Shown: piece after piece, positions 35,868 through 44,250 of the stretch
Layout: each line of letters opens with the position of its first letter
Numbering within the stretch: position 1 is the first letter of the stretch
From: Daejeonella sp. JGW-45
GTDB lineage: Bacteria; Bacteroidota; Bacteroidia; Sphingobacteriales; Sphingobacteriaceae
DNA length: 64,000 nucleotides
Reading direction: 5' to 3'
Assembly (NCBI RefSeq): GCF_029360805.1
Contig: NZ_JARKNC010000001.1
Location: 558,001 to 622,000 of the forward strand
Translations under genes and position numbers: made by a program
The notes under the pieces: model-generated
Database searches by the model: none
Told to the model about the DNA's origin: nothing
What the model saw: the letters and a program-made list of their open reading frames with translations, nothing else

Positions 35868-36397
35868 TACCTTGCCGTATTGGGAGCCACACTAAAGCCT
35901 AGGCTGGCTTTTAAACTGACATCCGAAGTCAATGAACTTCTTAGTACGTATTCCATCCTTACTCTAACTGTCGAGCTCTTTATATAGTCGTCCAGCAATC
36001 TTGAATTATCAATATCCAGCATAATACTGTTGCCTACCGCGGTTCCAATATCATCCCGTGAAGCTACCAGAACTTCTGACGCGCTGTCACCTCTTGAGAC
36101 GTATATGCGGATCGATTTGAATGCTCCCATATTTTGACCGGACGGACTGGTTGCATCGAGCCTTGCCGAAGCAATTCGCACATCCTTTATCGCATCAGTA
36201 TTTGAACCTTGTCCGGTGAAGATCTGGTCGAAGCTACTCGCCTGACTGGTAGCAGATAGAGTAGTATTGACCTGGCTGGCGGCCGGGACAATTAAAGTAG
36301 CTGTGTAAGGAAATGATGAACGAACAATTGACTGTACTGCTGCGCATCCTGTCATAATAACTGCTATGACAAAAAGTAATACTAATGGCTTTTTCAT
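35867..36397 (-). CDS. Hypothetical lipoprotein
   Basis: A 176-residue lipoprotein (lipobox VIMTGC, Cys18) with no recognised domain. The mature part is rich in Ser, Thr and Ala and has alternating hydrophobic residues, consistent with a beta-sandwich. It is divergent from carB and its stop abuts a palindromic repeat. Function unknown. Confidence 0.72.
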   Translation of the reverse strand: MKKPLVLLFVIAVIMTGCAAVQSIVRSSFPYTATLIVPAASQVNTTLSATSQASSFDQIFTGQGSNTDAIKDVRIASARLDATSPSGQNMGAFKSIRIYVSRGDSASEVLVASRDDIGTAVGNSIMLDIDNSRLLDDYIKSSTVRVRMEYVLRSSLTSDVSLKASLGFSVAPNTAR

Positions 36398-36570
36398 TTC
36401 GTTTATTTGATTTAGGTCTGCGGTGCAAAATACGTTCCAATACTCACAGTATATTCATTTTTTAAACATTCGCGCTGCTTCAGGACCATTGCATAACTGA
36501 ATTTCTGACTAACTTGCTGGCAACTGTGTGATTTTTTCCTTATTCTCCCAATAAATCCGCTAAAAATATC

Positions 36571-36606
36571 TAACTTTGCATCCCGACAAAACAGCCGGGA
36601 TTTTTT
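36571..36606 (+). promoter_or_regulatory. carB -7 box followed by a hairpin and T-tract
   Basis: TAACTTTG (36571-36578) is a perfect -7 box. The expected start site is near 36584, inside ATCCCG (36580-36585), which pairs with CGGGAT (36596-36601) across a ten-base loop and is followed by six T (36601-36606). The leader to the ATG at 36666 is about 80 nt. It may attenuate transcription or protect the 5' end. Confidence 0.6.
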
Positions 36607-36665
36607 GTTTCCACAGCATAGCAATCTCGTTTTGTAGAGTCTTTTCAAGAATCCAAACACGTACT

Positions 36666-39482
36666 ATGCCATTAGATACCTCCATCCGCTCAGTTCTAAT
36701 CATCGGTTCAGGTCCAATTATCATTGGCCAGGCCTGCGAATTCGATTATGCCGGTTCACAAGCTGCGCTTTCATTAAAAGACGAAGGAATTAAGGTTTCC
36801 ATTATCAACTCTAACCCTGCCACTATTATGACAGATAAGGTTATTGCTGATCATGTATACCTTTTACCATTGACTTGCGAAAGTATTGAACAGATCCTGA
36901 ATGAGCAGAAGATTGATGCCGTGCTCCCGACAATGGGCGGACAGACAGCCCTGAACTTATGTATAGAGGCTGAAGAAAGAGGAATCTGGGAAAAGTATAA
37001 TGTGCGCATTGTTGGTGTAGATACTGCCGCAATAGAGAAAACTGAAAATCGCGAAGAGTTCAGGAAACTGATGGTCGAGATTGGAGTAGGTGTTGCGAAG
37101 TCTAAAATTGCCAATTCGTTTCTGGAAGGAAAAGAGGCCGCACAGGATATAGGTTATCCGTTGGTTATCCGTCCATCCTACACCCTGGGAGGATCAGGCG
37201 GTGGCTTTGTTCATAAAAAAGAGGACTTTGACCAGGCGTTAAGCCGTGGATTGCAGGCCTCGCCAACCCATGAAGTACTTGTTGAAAAAGCCGTTCTTGG
37301 GTGGAAAGAATATGAGCTGGAATTACTTCGCGATGGGAACGATAATGTGATCATTATTTGTTCGATCGAAAACTTCGATCCTATGGGAATTCACACAGGC
37401 GACTCTATAACTGTAGCGCCAGCTATGACCCTTAGCGACAGATGTTACCAGGAGATGAGAAACCAGGCGATCAAGATGATGCGTGCTATCGGAAATTTCG
37501 CTGGTGGTTGTAACGTTCAGTTTTCGGTTGATCCTACTACAGAAGATATCATTGCCATTGAGATAAACCCAAGAGTTTCGCGTTCATCAGCCCTTGCTTC
37601 GAAGGCGACAGGCTACCCGATCGCTAAGATCGCAGCTAAGCTTGCCGTTGGATACAATCTGGATGAAATAGAGAATCAGATCACCAAAACCACCTCGGCT
37701 TATTTCGAGCCGACGCTGGATTACGTCATAGTTAAAGTCCCAAGATGGAACTTTGATAAATTTAAAGGCGCTAACACCGAACTCGGACTTCAGATGAAAT
37801 CCGTGGGCGAGGTAATGGCAATCGGGCGTACGTTCATCGAAGCTCTTCAAAAAGCTTGTCAGAGTTTAGAGACAAACCGTCTCGGACTTGGAGCTGACGG
37901 AAGACAAAACCGCAACCTGGAAGAGATCATGCACAGCCTTGAACACCCAAGCTGGGACAGGCTTTTCCATGTAAAGGATGCCATGAGCCTTGGAGTGCCT
38001 TTAGAATCTATCCGCAAGATCACTCATATTGATAAATGGTTCCTGACCCAGATCCTGGAACTGGTTAACCTCGAAGCAGAATTAAAACGTTATTCCCTCA
38101 ACAATATTCCTACAGATTTCTTTACTAACCTGAAACAAAAAGGCTATGCCGATGCGCAAATTGCATGGCTTTTGGGAAATGTGACGGAAGACGAGGTTTA
38201 CAAGCGACGCAAGGAATTAGGTATTCACCGGGTCTACAAAATGGTTGATACATGTGCTGCGGAATTCCCTGCAAAGACGCCTTATTACTACTCTACATTT
38301 GAGGATGAAAATGAATCAATTGTAAGCGACAAGAAAAAAATAATTGTTCTGGGATCTGGTCCAAATCGTATCGGGCAGGGGATAGAGTTCGATTATTCAT
38401 GTGTTCACGGTTTGCTGGCGGCAAAAGAAGCTGGTTACGAGGCTATCATGGTCAACTGTAATCCGGAGACAGTCTCAACAGATTTCAATATGGCTGATAA
38501 GCTTTATTTTGAGCCGGTGTTCTGGGAGCATGTAAGGGAGATCATCGAGCTTGAAAAACCTGAAGGTGTTATTGTTCAGCTTGGCGGGCAAACAGCGCTT
38601 AAGATGGCTCAGAAGCTTCATGAAAATGGGATTAAAATCGTCGGTACATCTTATGATGATATGGATATCGCTGAAGACCGCGGACGCTTCTCTGATCTTC
38701 TTAAAGAGATGGATATTCCCTATCCATTGTACGGTGTTGCCGAAAGTGCAGAGGAAGCACTTGAGGTTGCTCATAAAGTAGGCTATCCGGTATTAGTTCG
38801 CCCAAGTTATGTACTTGGCGGGCAGGGCATGAGCATCGTTATAAACGATGAGGATCTCGAAAAGGCGGTAGTCAAGCTGTTAAGAAATCTGCCTGGAAAT
38901 CGTGTTCTGATTGACCATTTCCTGGATCGTGCAGAAGAAACTGAATCAGATTCGATATGTGACGGGGATGATGTGCATATTATTGGCTTGATGGAACATA
39001 TCGAGCCTGCGGGAATTCATTCCGGAGATTCATTTGCTGTGCTGCCACCGTTCAGCTTGCCGGAAAGTGTAATAAATGACATGACCGAATATAGCAAGAG
39101 AATTGCCAGAGCCTTAAATGTCAGGGGTTTATTAAACATCCAGTTTGCTGTCAAGGACAACAAAGTTTATGTAATTGAGGCAAATCCACGCGCTTCCAGA
39201 ACAGTTCCTTTTATAGCAAAGGCATATGATGTTCCATACATTAATATTGCCGCCAAGATCATGTTAGGTGCAAACAAATTAAAAGATTTTAACATCGAAA
39301 GAAAACTAAAAGGCTATGCGATTAAAGAGCCTGTTTTCTCTTTTGATAAATTCCCCGAAGTGGAGAAACAGCTTGGGCCTGAAATGAAATCAACAGGAGA
39401 GGCTATCAGGTTTATAGATTCACTTGAAGATCCTTATTTCAGACATTTATATAAAGAGAAGTCGATGTACCTCTCTAAGTAG
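36666..39482 (+). CDS. carB: Carbamoyl-phosphate synthase large subunit, lacking the C-terminal allosteric domain
   Basis: A 938-residue large subunit; the start is the ATG at 36666 (MPLDTSIRSVLIIGSG). Both ATP-grasp halves are present: SGPIIIGQACEFDYAG and RPSYTLGGSGGG in the first, GSGPNRIGQGIEFDYS and RPSYVLGGQGM in the second. The sequence stops after KEPVFSFDKFPEVEKQLGPEMKSTGEAI..., so the roughly 130-residue MGS-like domain that binds UMP/ornithine in E. coli (total 1073 residues) is missing. The small subunit gene is not in the window. Confidence 0.96.
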   Translation: MPLDTSIRSVLIIGSGPIIIGQACEFDYAGSQAALSLKDEGIKVSIINSNPATIMTDKVIADHVYLLPLTCESIEQILNEQKIDAVLPTMGGQTALNLCIEAEERGIWEKYNVRIVGVDTAAIEKTENREEFRKLMVEIGVGVAKSKIANSFLEGKEAAQDIGYPLVIRPSYTLGGSGGGFVHKKEDFDQALSRGLQASPTHEVLVEKAVLGWKEYELELLRDGNDNVIIICSIENFDPMGIHTGDSITVAPAMTLSDRCYQEMRNQAIKMMRAIGNFAGGCNVQFSVDPTTEDIIAIEINPRVSRSSALASKATGYPIAKIAAKLAVGYNLDEIENQITKTTSAYFEPTLDYVIVKVPRWNFDKFKGANTELGLQMKSVGEVMAIGRTFIEALQKACQSLETNRLGLGADGRQNRNLEEIMHSLEHPSWDRLFHVKDAMSLGVPLESIRKITHIDKWFLTQILELVNLEAELKRYSLNNIPTDFFTNLKQKGYADAQIAWLLGNVTEDEVYKRRKELGIHRVYKMVDTCAAEFPAKTPYYYSTFEDENESIVSDKKKIIVLGSGPNRIGQGIEFDYSCVHGLLAAKEAGYEAIMVNCNPETVSTDFNMADKLYFEPVFWEHVREIIELEKPEGVIVQLGGQTALKMAQKLHENGIKIVGTSYDDMDIAEDRGRFSDLLKEMDIPYPLYGVAESAEEALEVAHKVGYPVLVRPSYVLGGQGMSIVINDEDLEKAVVKLLRNLPGNRVLIDHFLDRAEETESDSICDGDDVHIIGLMEHIEPAGIHSGDSFAVLPPFSLPESVINDMTEYSKRIARALNVRGLLNIQFAVKDNKVYVIEANPRASRTVPFIAKAYDVPYINIAAKIMLGANKLKDFNIERKLKGYAIKEPVFSFDKFPEVEKQLGPEMKSTGEAIRFIDSLEDPYFRHLYKEKSMYLSK

Positions 39483-39509
39483 GAGTAATAAAGAGCTGAA
39501 AAACAAGAA

Positions 39510-39545
39510 AATGGCCGCCGGATTAAGATCTGGCGGCCATTTTTG
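39510..39545. terminator. Bidirectional terminator between carB and radA
   Basis: A nine-base perfect stem ATGGCCGCC / GGCGGCCAT (39511-39519, 39532-39540) followed by T's on the plus strand, and preceded by an A-rich stretch that gives T's on the minus strand. It separates convergent carB and radA. Confidence 0.85.
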
Positions 39546-39569
39546 ATCTGGAGGTAGGTATTTCCTTAT

Positions 39570-40997
39570 CTACCCAAAAAGTGCATTAAACACTTCCTCT
39601 ACCTTGGCCACCGTATGTATTTCGATTTTAAATTTCTTCCAGTTAGGGTCATCAGATACTTTCTTTCCTGCCGGCAGGTTATATTTCGATATAAAGATTT
39701 TCTGAAACCCTAATTTCTCCGCCTCGGCGATCCGCTGCTCTATACGGTTCACCGCCCTTATCTCCCCGGATAATCCTACCTCAGCTGCGAAACATATCTT
39801 AGAATCTACAGGCATATCCTCGTGAGATGAAATGATGGCAATAACCACCGAAAGGTCGATCGCGGGGTCTTCGACCCTGAGGCCACCTGCTATGTTCATA
39901 AAAACATCCTGGGTGCTCAGCTTAAAACCACATCGCTTTTCAAGTACCGCAAGCAGCATATTCATTCTCTTCGTATCAAAACCCGTAGCAGAGCGCTGCG
40001 GCGTGCCATAGGCTGAAATACTTACCAGAGCCTGGGTTTCGATAAGCATCGGCCGCAGGCCCTCTAAAATGACCGAGATCGTTATACCGCTGAGCGGCTC
40101 ATCGCGTTGGGAAAGCAAAATCTCTGAGGGGTTCGAAACCTCTCTAAGTCCGCTGCCCAGCATTTCATATATACCAAGTTCTGAAGCAGACCCAAACCGG
40201 TTTTTGACTGCCCGTAAGATCCGGTAAACATGATGCCTGTCGCCCTCAAACTGAAGAACCGTGTCAACCATGTGCTCCAGGATCTTTGGACCCGCAATCA
40301 TACCGTCTTTGGTAATATGTCCGATAAGGAAAACAGGAGTACCGCTTTCTTTCGCAAAACGAAGCAATTCTGCCGTGCACTCCCTTACCTGTGAAACGCT
40401 TCCCGGGCTGGACTCAATGTGCGCCGAATGCATAGTTTGTATGGAATCAACAACAACAATATCCGGTTCAAGGGTCTCGATCTGCTTGAATATATTCTGT
40501 GTAGCGGTCTCTGTGAGAATGTAAGTATCAGCAGTCCCGGTAATTTTCGGGCCATCGCCTGAAGGGATATTCATGAGCCTTTCTGCCCTCATCTTGATCT
40601 GCTGCTCACTTTCCTCTCCGGATACATACAGTACTTTAAGGCCGGGCAGGTTGAGAGCTACCTGGAGCATTAAAGTCGATTTGCCAATACCTGGTTCGCC
40701 GCCGATCAATACAATAGATCCGTTTACGATCCCTCCGCCAAGAACGCGGTTCAGTTCCTTATCCGGGGTAATGAGACGATGCTCCTCTGAATAGACAATG
40801 TCATGAATTGCTGCCGGCTTATTAGAACGCTGCGTACTTGAAGAATTGCTCTTCCAATCAGGAACAGAGGTATTGCCTTTTTCTACTATTTCCTCGACGA
40901 AGGTATTCCACTGACCACATGAAGGGCACTTGCCCAACCATTTTGCTGATTCATGGCCACAGCTCTGGCAAAAGTAGGCGGTACGGGTTTTAGCCAT
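39570..40997 (-). CDS. radA: DNA repair protein RadA
   Basis: A 475-residue RadA/Sms. A four-cysteine zinc finger uses Cys10, Cys13, Cys24 and Cys27; Walker A GGEPGIGKST is at residues 99-108; the RadA-specific KNRFG motif is present (VKNRFGSASELGIYEM), then a C-terminal Lon-like domain. RadA is a hexameric helicase that extends recombination intermediates. Complete. Confidence 0.97.
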   Translation of the reverse strand: MAKTRTAYFCQSCGHESAKWLGKCPSCGQWNTFVEEIVEKGNTSVPDWKSNSSSTQRSNKPAAIHDIVYSEEHRLITPDKELNRVLGGGIVNGSIVLIGGEPGIGKSTLMLQVALNLPGLKVLYVSGEESEQQIKMRAERLMNIPSGDGPKITGTADTYILTETATQNIFKQIETLEPDIVVVDSIQTMHSAHIESSPGSVSQVRECTAELLRFAKESGTPVFLIGHITKDGMIAGPKILEHMVDTVLQFEGDRHHVYRILRAVKNRFGSASELGIYEMLGSGLREVSNPSEILLSQRDEPLSGITISVILEGLRPMLIETQALVSISAYGTPQRSATGFDTKRMNMLLAVLEKRCGFKLSTQDVFMNIAGGLRVEDPAIDLSVVIAIISSHEDMPVDSKICFAAEVGLSGEIRAVNRIEQRIAEAEKLGFQKIFISKYNLPAGKKVSDDPNWKKFKIEIHTVAKVEEVFNALFG

Positions 40998-41056
40998 TGC
41001 TTATACGTTTCAGTAAAGGTATAAATTTAACTAAAAATATTAGTACGCGATAAAAC

Positions 41057-41090
41057 AAAAAATGCGCAATGATTACTCATATGCGCATTT
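41057..41090 (-). terminator. Terminator after the RNase G gene
   Basis: AAATGCGCA and TGCGCATTT form a stem with a T-run on the minus strand, about 21 nt after the RNase G stop and 60 nt before radA. Confidence 0.75.
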
Positions 41091-41110
41091 CTCAAGTCTA
41101 CAATTGGTTG

Positions 41111-42661
41111 TTATAGTTTTATTTCTTCCTCTTTAGAATTAAGGAAGTGGAACTCCGTAAGGTAATACGATGGTGAAGACTTAACGGTTATCCATTTACT
41201 GTACTTAAAGAACCATTTCCACTGGCGGGAAAACAATCCTTTTTTAATATATGCTTCGATATAAGGGTGCACACAAAGAGTAACATTCTTTTCATTCTGT
41301 TCATTAAGAATGTAATTCAGGTTATTCTCGATATCATCCATTAAAATGATGCTTGCCTTAATCTCACCTGTCCCATCACAGGCCGGGCACTTCTCGTTGG
41401 TTACTATATTCATTTCAGGCCTCACACGCTGGCGTGTTAGCTGGACAAGACCAAATTTACTTGGGGGCAGGATAGTATGCTTGGCGCGATCCAGAAGCAT
41501 CTGTTCCTTAAGATAATCGAAAAGCTCCTTCCGGTTCTGCGGTTTGTGCATATCGATAAAATCGATAACTACTATACCACCCATATCCCGGAGACGCAAT
41601 TGCCGGGCGATCTCCTTAGCAGCCTCCATATTGATCATCAGGGCATTTTGATCCTGATTTTCGGTATTGGCTGTCCGGTTGCCGCTATTTACATCGATAA
41701 CATGGAGAGCTTCGGTATGCTCGATCACAAGGTAAGCCCCGCCGGGGAGATTCACAGTCCGGCCGAAAGCAGCTTTTATCTGCTTTTCGATACCAAAATG
41801 CTCGAAGATTGGCTCCTTACCACGATAGTGCTTTACGATCTTCTCCATTTCAGGAGAGATCTCATGCACATAAGACCTTATCTCTTCGTGAAGGGCAGGA
41901 TCCTGGATGTGTATATTAGTAAAATCGGCATTTAAGATATCACGAAGAATAGTTGATGTGCGTCCCATCTCACCAAGGATTTTCTTTGACGGTTCGGTAT
42001 GAGGAAGCCGTTTTGAAAATTTCTCCCATTTTTCGATAAGGTCAAGCAAATCCTTCTGGAGTTCCGCAACACCTTTTCCTTCAGATACGGTTCGGATAAT
42101 GACGCCAAAGTTTTTAGGCTTTATGCTTTCAACGATCTTCTTAAGCCTGTTTCGCTCAGTATTACTTTTTATCTTTTTCGAAATCGAAATAACATCCGAA
42201 AAAGGAACGAGAACCGAAAAACGGCCCGCTATGGAAATATCCGAGCTTAGACGCGGACCCTTGGTTGAAATAGGCTCTTTTGCTATCTGTACCGGAAGCA
42301 ACATGTTCCGGTTTAATATTTCTGAAATCTTGCCCGACTTATTAATGTCGGCTTCCAGTCTGAAACTATTAAGCAGTTTATCTCTATAACTGCCATTCTT
42401 TACAATCTTGGTAAGCTTTAACAGCGACTGGACTTGTGGTCCAAGGTCAAGATAGTGCAGGAAAGCATCTTTTTCATAGCCAACATCTACAAATGCAGCA
42501 TTCAATCCGGGCATGATCTTTTTGATCTTGCCCATATATATATCGCCAACAGCATAATTGTTGTTGACCTGCTCTGTATTTAATTCTACGAGTTGCTTGT
42601 CCTGCAGTAAAGCAATAGTAACTCCGCTAGGAGATGAATTGATAATTAATTCCTTTACCAA
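41111..42661 (-). CDS. rng: Ribonuclease E/G family protein
   Basis: A 516-residue Rne/Rng ribonuclease. It has the S1 domain (GDIYMGKIKKIMPGLNAAFVDVG), the RNase H-like part, the DNase I-like catalytic region with VIDVNSGN and GGIVVIDFIDM, and the zinc-link CPACDGTG. No degradosome-type C-terminal extension, so it is RNase G-like in size. It shares its strand with the 29-residue basic protein and the TPR protein upstream. Confidence 0.94.
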   Translation of the reverse strand: MVKELIINSSPSGVTIALLQDKQLVELNTEQVNNNYAVGDIYMGKIKKIMPGLNAAFVDVGYEKDAFLHYLDLGPQVQSLLKLTKIVKNGSYRDKLLNSFRLEADINKSGKISEILNRNMLLPVQIAKEPISTKGPRLSSDISIAGRFSVLVPFSDVISISKKIKSNTERNRLKKIVESIKPKNFGVIIRTVSEGKGVAELQKDLLDLIEKWEKFSKRLPHTEPSKKILGEMGRTSTILRDILNADFTNIHIQDPALHEEIRSYVHEISPEMEKIVKHYRGKEPIFEHFGIEKQIKAAFGRTVNLPGGAYLVIEHTEALHVIDVNSGNRTANTENQDQNALMINMEAAKEIARQLRLRDMGGIVVIDFIDMHKPQNRKELFDYLKEQMLLDRAKHTILPPSKFGLVQLTRQRVRPEMNIVTNEKCPACDGTGEIKASIILMDDIENNLNYILNEQNEKNVTLCVHPYIEAYIKKGLFSRQWKWFFKYSKWITVKSSPSYYLTEFHFLNSKEEEIKL

Positions 42662-42738
42662 TAGCTACTGTTTATAATGCCGTGAACACGGCATTTGTTT
42701 AATACAAGGACTAATTTGAAAACGAACAGAAAACAGAC

Positions 42739-42765
42739 AACCTCCAGCGCTGATGCGGGGAGGTT
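42739..42765 (-). terminator. Weak hairpin upstream of rng
   Basis: AACCTCC / GGAGGTT stem (42739-42745, 42759-42765) with a moderately T-rich minus-strand flank, between the small basic protein and rng. It may end the upstream transcript or shape the rng 5' leader. Confidence 0.4.
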
Positions 42766-42821
42766 AACTGCGGTCGAGTCTTAAATAATCATATGAGGTT
42801 AAGCTCAGACAATTAATCAGA

Positions 42822-42911
42822 CTATTTTTTCTTATGTCTGTTCTTTCTTAAACGCTTTTTGCGTTTGTGGGTAGCCATTTTATGTCTCTTTCTTTTTTTA
42901 CCGCTTGGCAT
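42822..42911 (-). CDS. 29-residue highly basic protein, probable ribosomal protein
   Basis: ATG at 42909-42911, stop TAG at 42822-42824. The peptide begins MPSGKKRKRHKMATHKRKKR and ends LRKNRHKKK: about two thirds Lys, Arg or His, no acidic residue. Such composition is typical of tiny ribosomal proteins. I recall a Bacteroidota-specific small ribosomal protein (called bL38 in Flavobacterium ribosome work) of this kind next to an RNase E/G gene; that link is from memory and not verified. The gene lies between rng and the TPR protein gene, 26 nt after the latter's stop. Confidence 0.72.
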   Translation of the reverse strand: MPSGKKRKRHKMATHKRKKRLRKNRHKKK

Positions 42912-42937
42912 AATGTTGTTTTTTAATGTTTTCTAAC

Positions 42938-43783
42938 TTAATTACTTAATTCGTTCACTTTGCGATCCACGAACTGACTCATATTCGGGTCGGCTGCAAT
43001 CTCTTTGGTTTTTAAATAGGCCCCGATAGCTTCGGGTTTCATTCCCATGTTTTCATAACTTGAAGCAAGATAAAACCATGCTTCGGCGCTTGGTGCCTGA
43101 GCTATTACCGTTTTAAAACGCTCCACAGCTTTATCAAACTGACCAGACTTCATTGAGAATAAACCCAGGTTAAGGTTGGCCTTCAAATTTTCCGGATCGT
43201 CTTTTACAACCTCCAGCAGTAGTTGGATTCCCTGCATTGGATTTGGGGTTCCCGTTACATAGGCTATACCCAGGCCGGTTTTAACTTCAGGGGTATTAGG
43301 CTGAAGTTTATCTGCCTGTTGATAAGCATTGATAGCCTTTTGCACTAATGCCGGCTGCATCAGGGTGTCGGCGGTTTGCTGATATGCTTCTGTAAACTTG
43401 TCGCCCGTTTTTAACCAGGGTGTATAACCTGGCTCCTTTTGAGCGATAAGCTCATAGTAAAAAGCAGCTGGAGCAGGCTGACTCAGGTCGTCCCACTGCT
43501 GGGCTAACTGCTTTTGAAATTCAATCTTTTCTGTTTCGGAGGCATCCTTAAGAGCCGCCTCCAGATCAGAAACCTGTTTCTTAAGATTAGCAGTTAACTG
43601 CTGTTTGGAAACTTCAGAAACCTCTTCGACACTGAAGGACTTAACGGGAGCCGCTGCGGGAGTTGCCGTTGCAGCTTCATTACCTTCGTTCGGTTTAACA
43701 AGCCCTTGAATGTCCATAGAAAGCATAAGGCCCATCAGGACAACCGTCGAACCTACTACTATGATTTGCTTTCTATTTAACAT
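42938..43783 (-). CDS. TPR-repeat membrane protein
   Basis: A 281-residue protein with an N-terminal transmembrane helix (about residues 7-25), a Pro/Ala/Glu linker, a coiled-coil stretch (LTANLKKQVSDLEAALKDASETEKIEFQKQLAQQ) and about four tetratricopeptide repeats (NPMQGIQLLLEVVKDDPENLKANLNLGLFSMKSGQFDKAVERF). The TPR part should face the periplasm. It is between HU and the small basic protein on the same strand. The partner is unknown. Confidence 0.85.
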   Translation of the reverse strand: MLNRKQIIVVGSTVVLMGLMLSMDIQGLVKPNEGNEAATATPAAAPVKSFSVEEVSEVSKQQLTANLKKQVSDLEAALKDASETEKIEFQKQLAQQWDDLSQPAPAAFYYELIAQKEPGYTPWLKTGDKFTEAYQQTADTLMQPALVQKAINAYQQADKLQPNTPEVKTGLGIAYVTGTPNPMQGIQLLLEVVKDDPENLKANLNLGLFSMKSGQFDKAVERFKTVIAQAPSAEAWFYLASSYENMGMKPEAIGAYLKTKEIAADPNMSQFVDRKVNELSN

Positions 43784-43794
43784 CAGGATACTAA

Positions 43795-44079
43795 TTATTT
43801 GTTGCCGCTTTTAACCTTCTCTACAAATACCTTGGCAGGCTTAAAGCTAGGGACGTAGTGCTCGGGAATGATAATAGCAGTGTTCTTTGAAATATTACGC
43901 GCAGTTTTCTTAGCTCTCTTTTTAACAACGAAGCTACCAAAACCTCTCACATAAACATTCTCTCCACTTACCATAGAGTTCTTTACCACCTTAAAAAACG
44001 CCTCTACCGCTTCCTGAACGTCAACTTTCTCAATTCCTGTTTTATTAGCGATTTCTGTAATGATTTCTGCCTTGGTCAT
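43795..44079 (-). CDS. hup: HU-family DNA-binding protein
   Basis: A 94-residue HU/IHF protein; the start is the ATG at 44077-44079 (MTKAEIITEIANKTG). The DNA-binding arm carries GRNI-like ARNISKNTAIIIPEHYVPSFKPAK. It bends and compacts DNA. The extra residues upstream in frame lack conservation. A TACTTTTG box is 51 nt upstream, and mutY is divergent. Confidence 0.95.
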   Translation of the reverse strand: MTKAEIITEIANKTGIEKVDVQEAVEAFFKVVKNSMVSGENVYVRGFGSFVVKKRAKKTARNISKNTAIIIPEHYVPSFKPAKVFVEKVKSGNK

Positions 44080-44129
44080 GTCTGTATTCTTTATTTTTTT
44101 ATCGTAAAAACTCAACTGTTTTGGGGTTG

Positions 44130-44137
44130 CAAAAGTA
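44130..44137 (-). promoter_or_regulatory. -7 box of the HU gene
   Basis: On the minus strand TACTTTTG matches TAnnTTTG, 50 nt before the ATG. No ideal -33 element. Confidence 0.45.
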
Positions 44138-44209
44138 TTGGTTTAAATTGAATTTGGGAAATAAATCTGCTTTTTTTTACAGCAAATCGCTATAAAACAA
44201 ATAGTAAGA

Positions 44210-44217
44210 TACTTTTG
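44210..44217 (+). promoter_or_regulatory. -7 box of mutY
   Basis: TACTTTTG matches TAnnTTTG, 34 nt before the mutY ATG. No ideal -33 element. Confidence 0.45.
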
Positions 44218-44250
44218 TACGCGTAAAATTGTTAATACTAAACTTTATAT

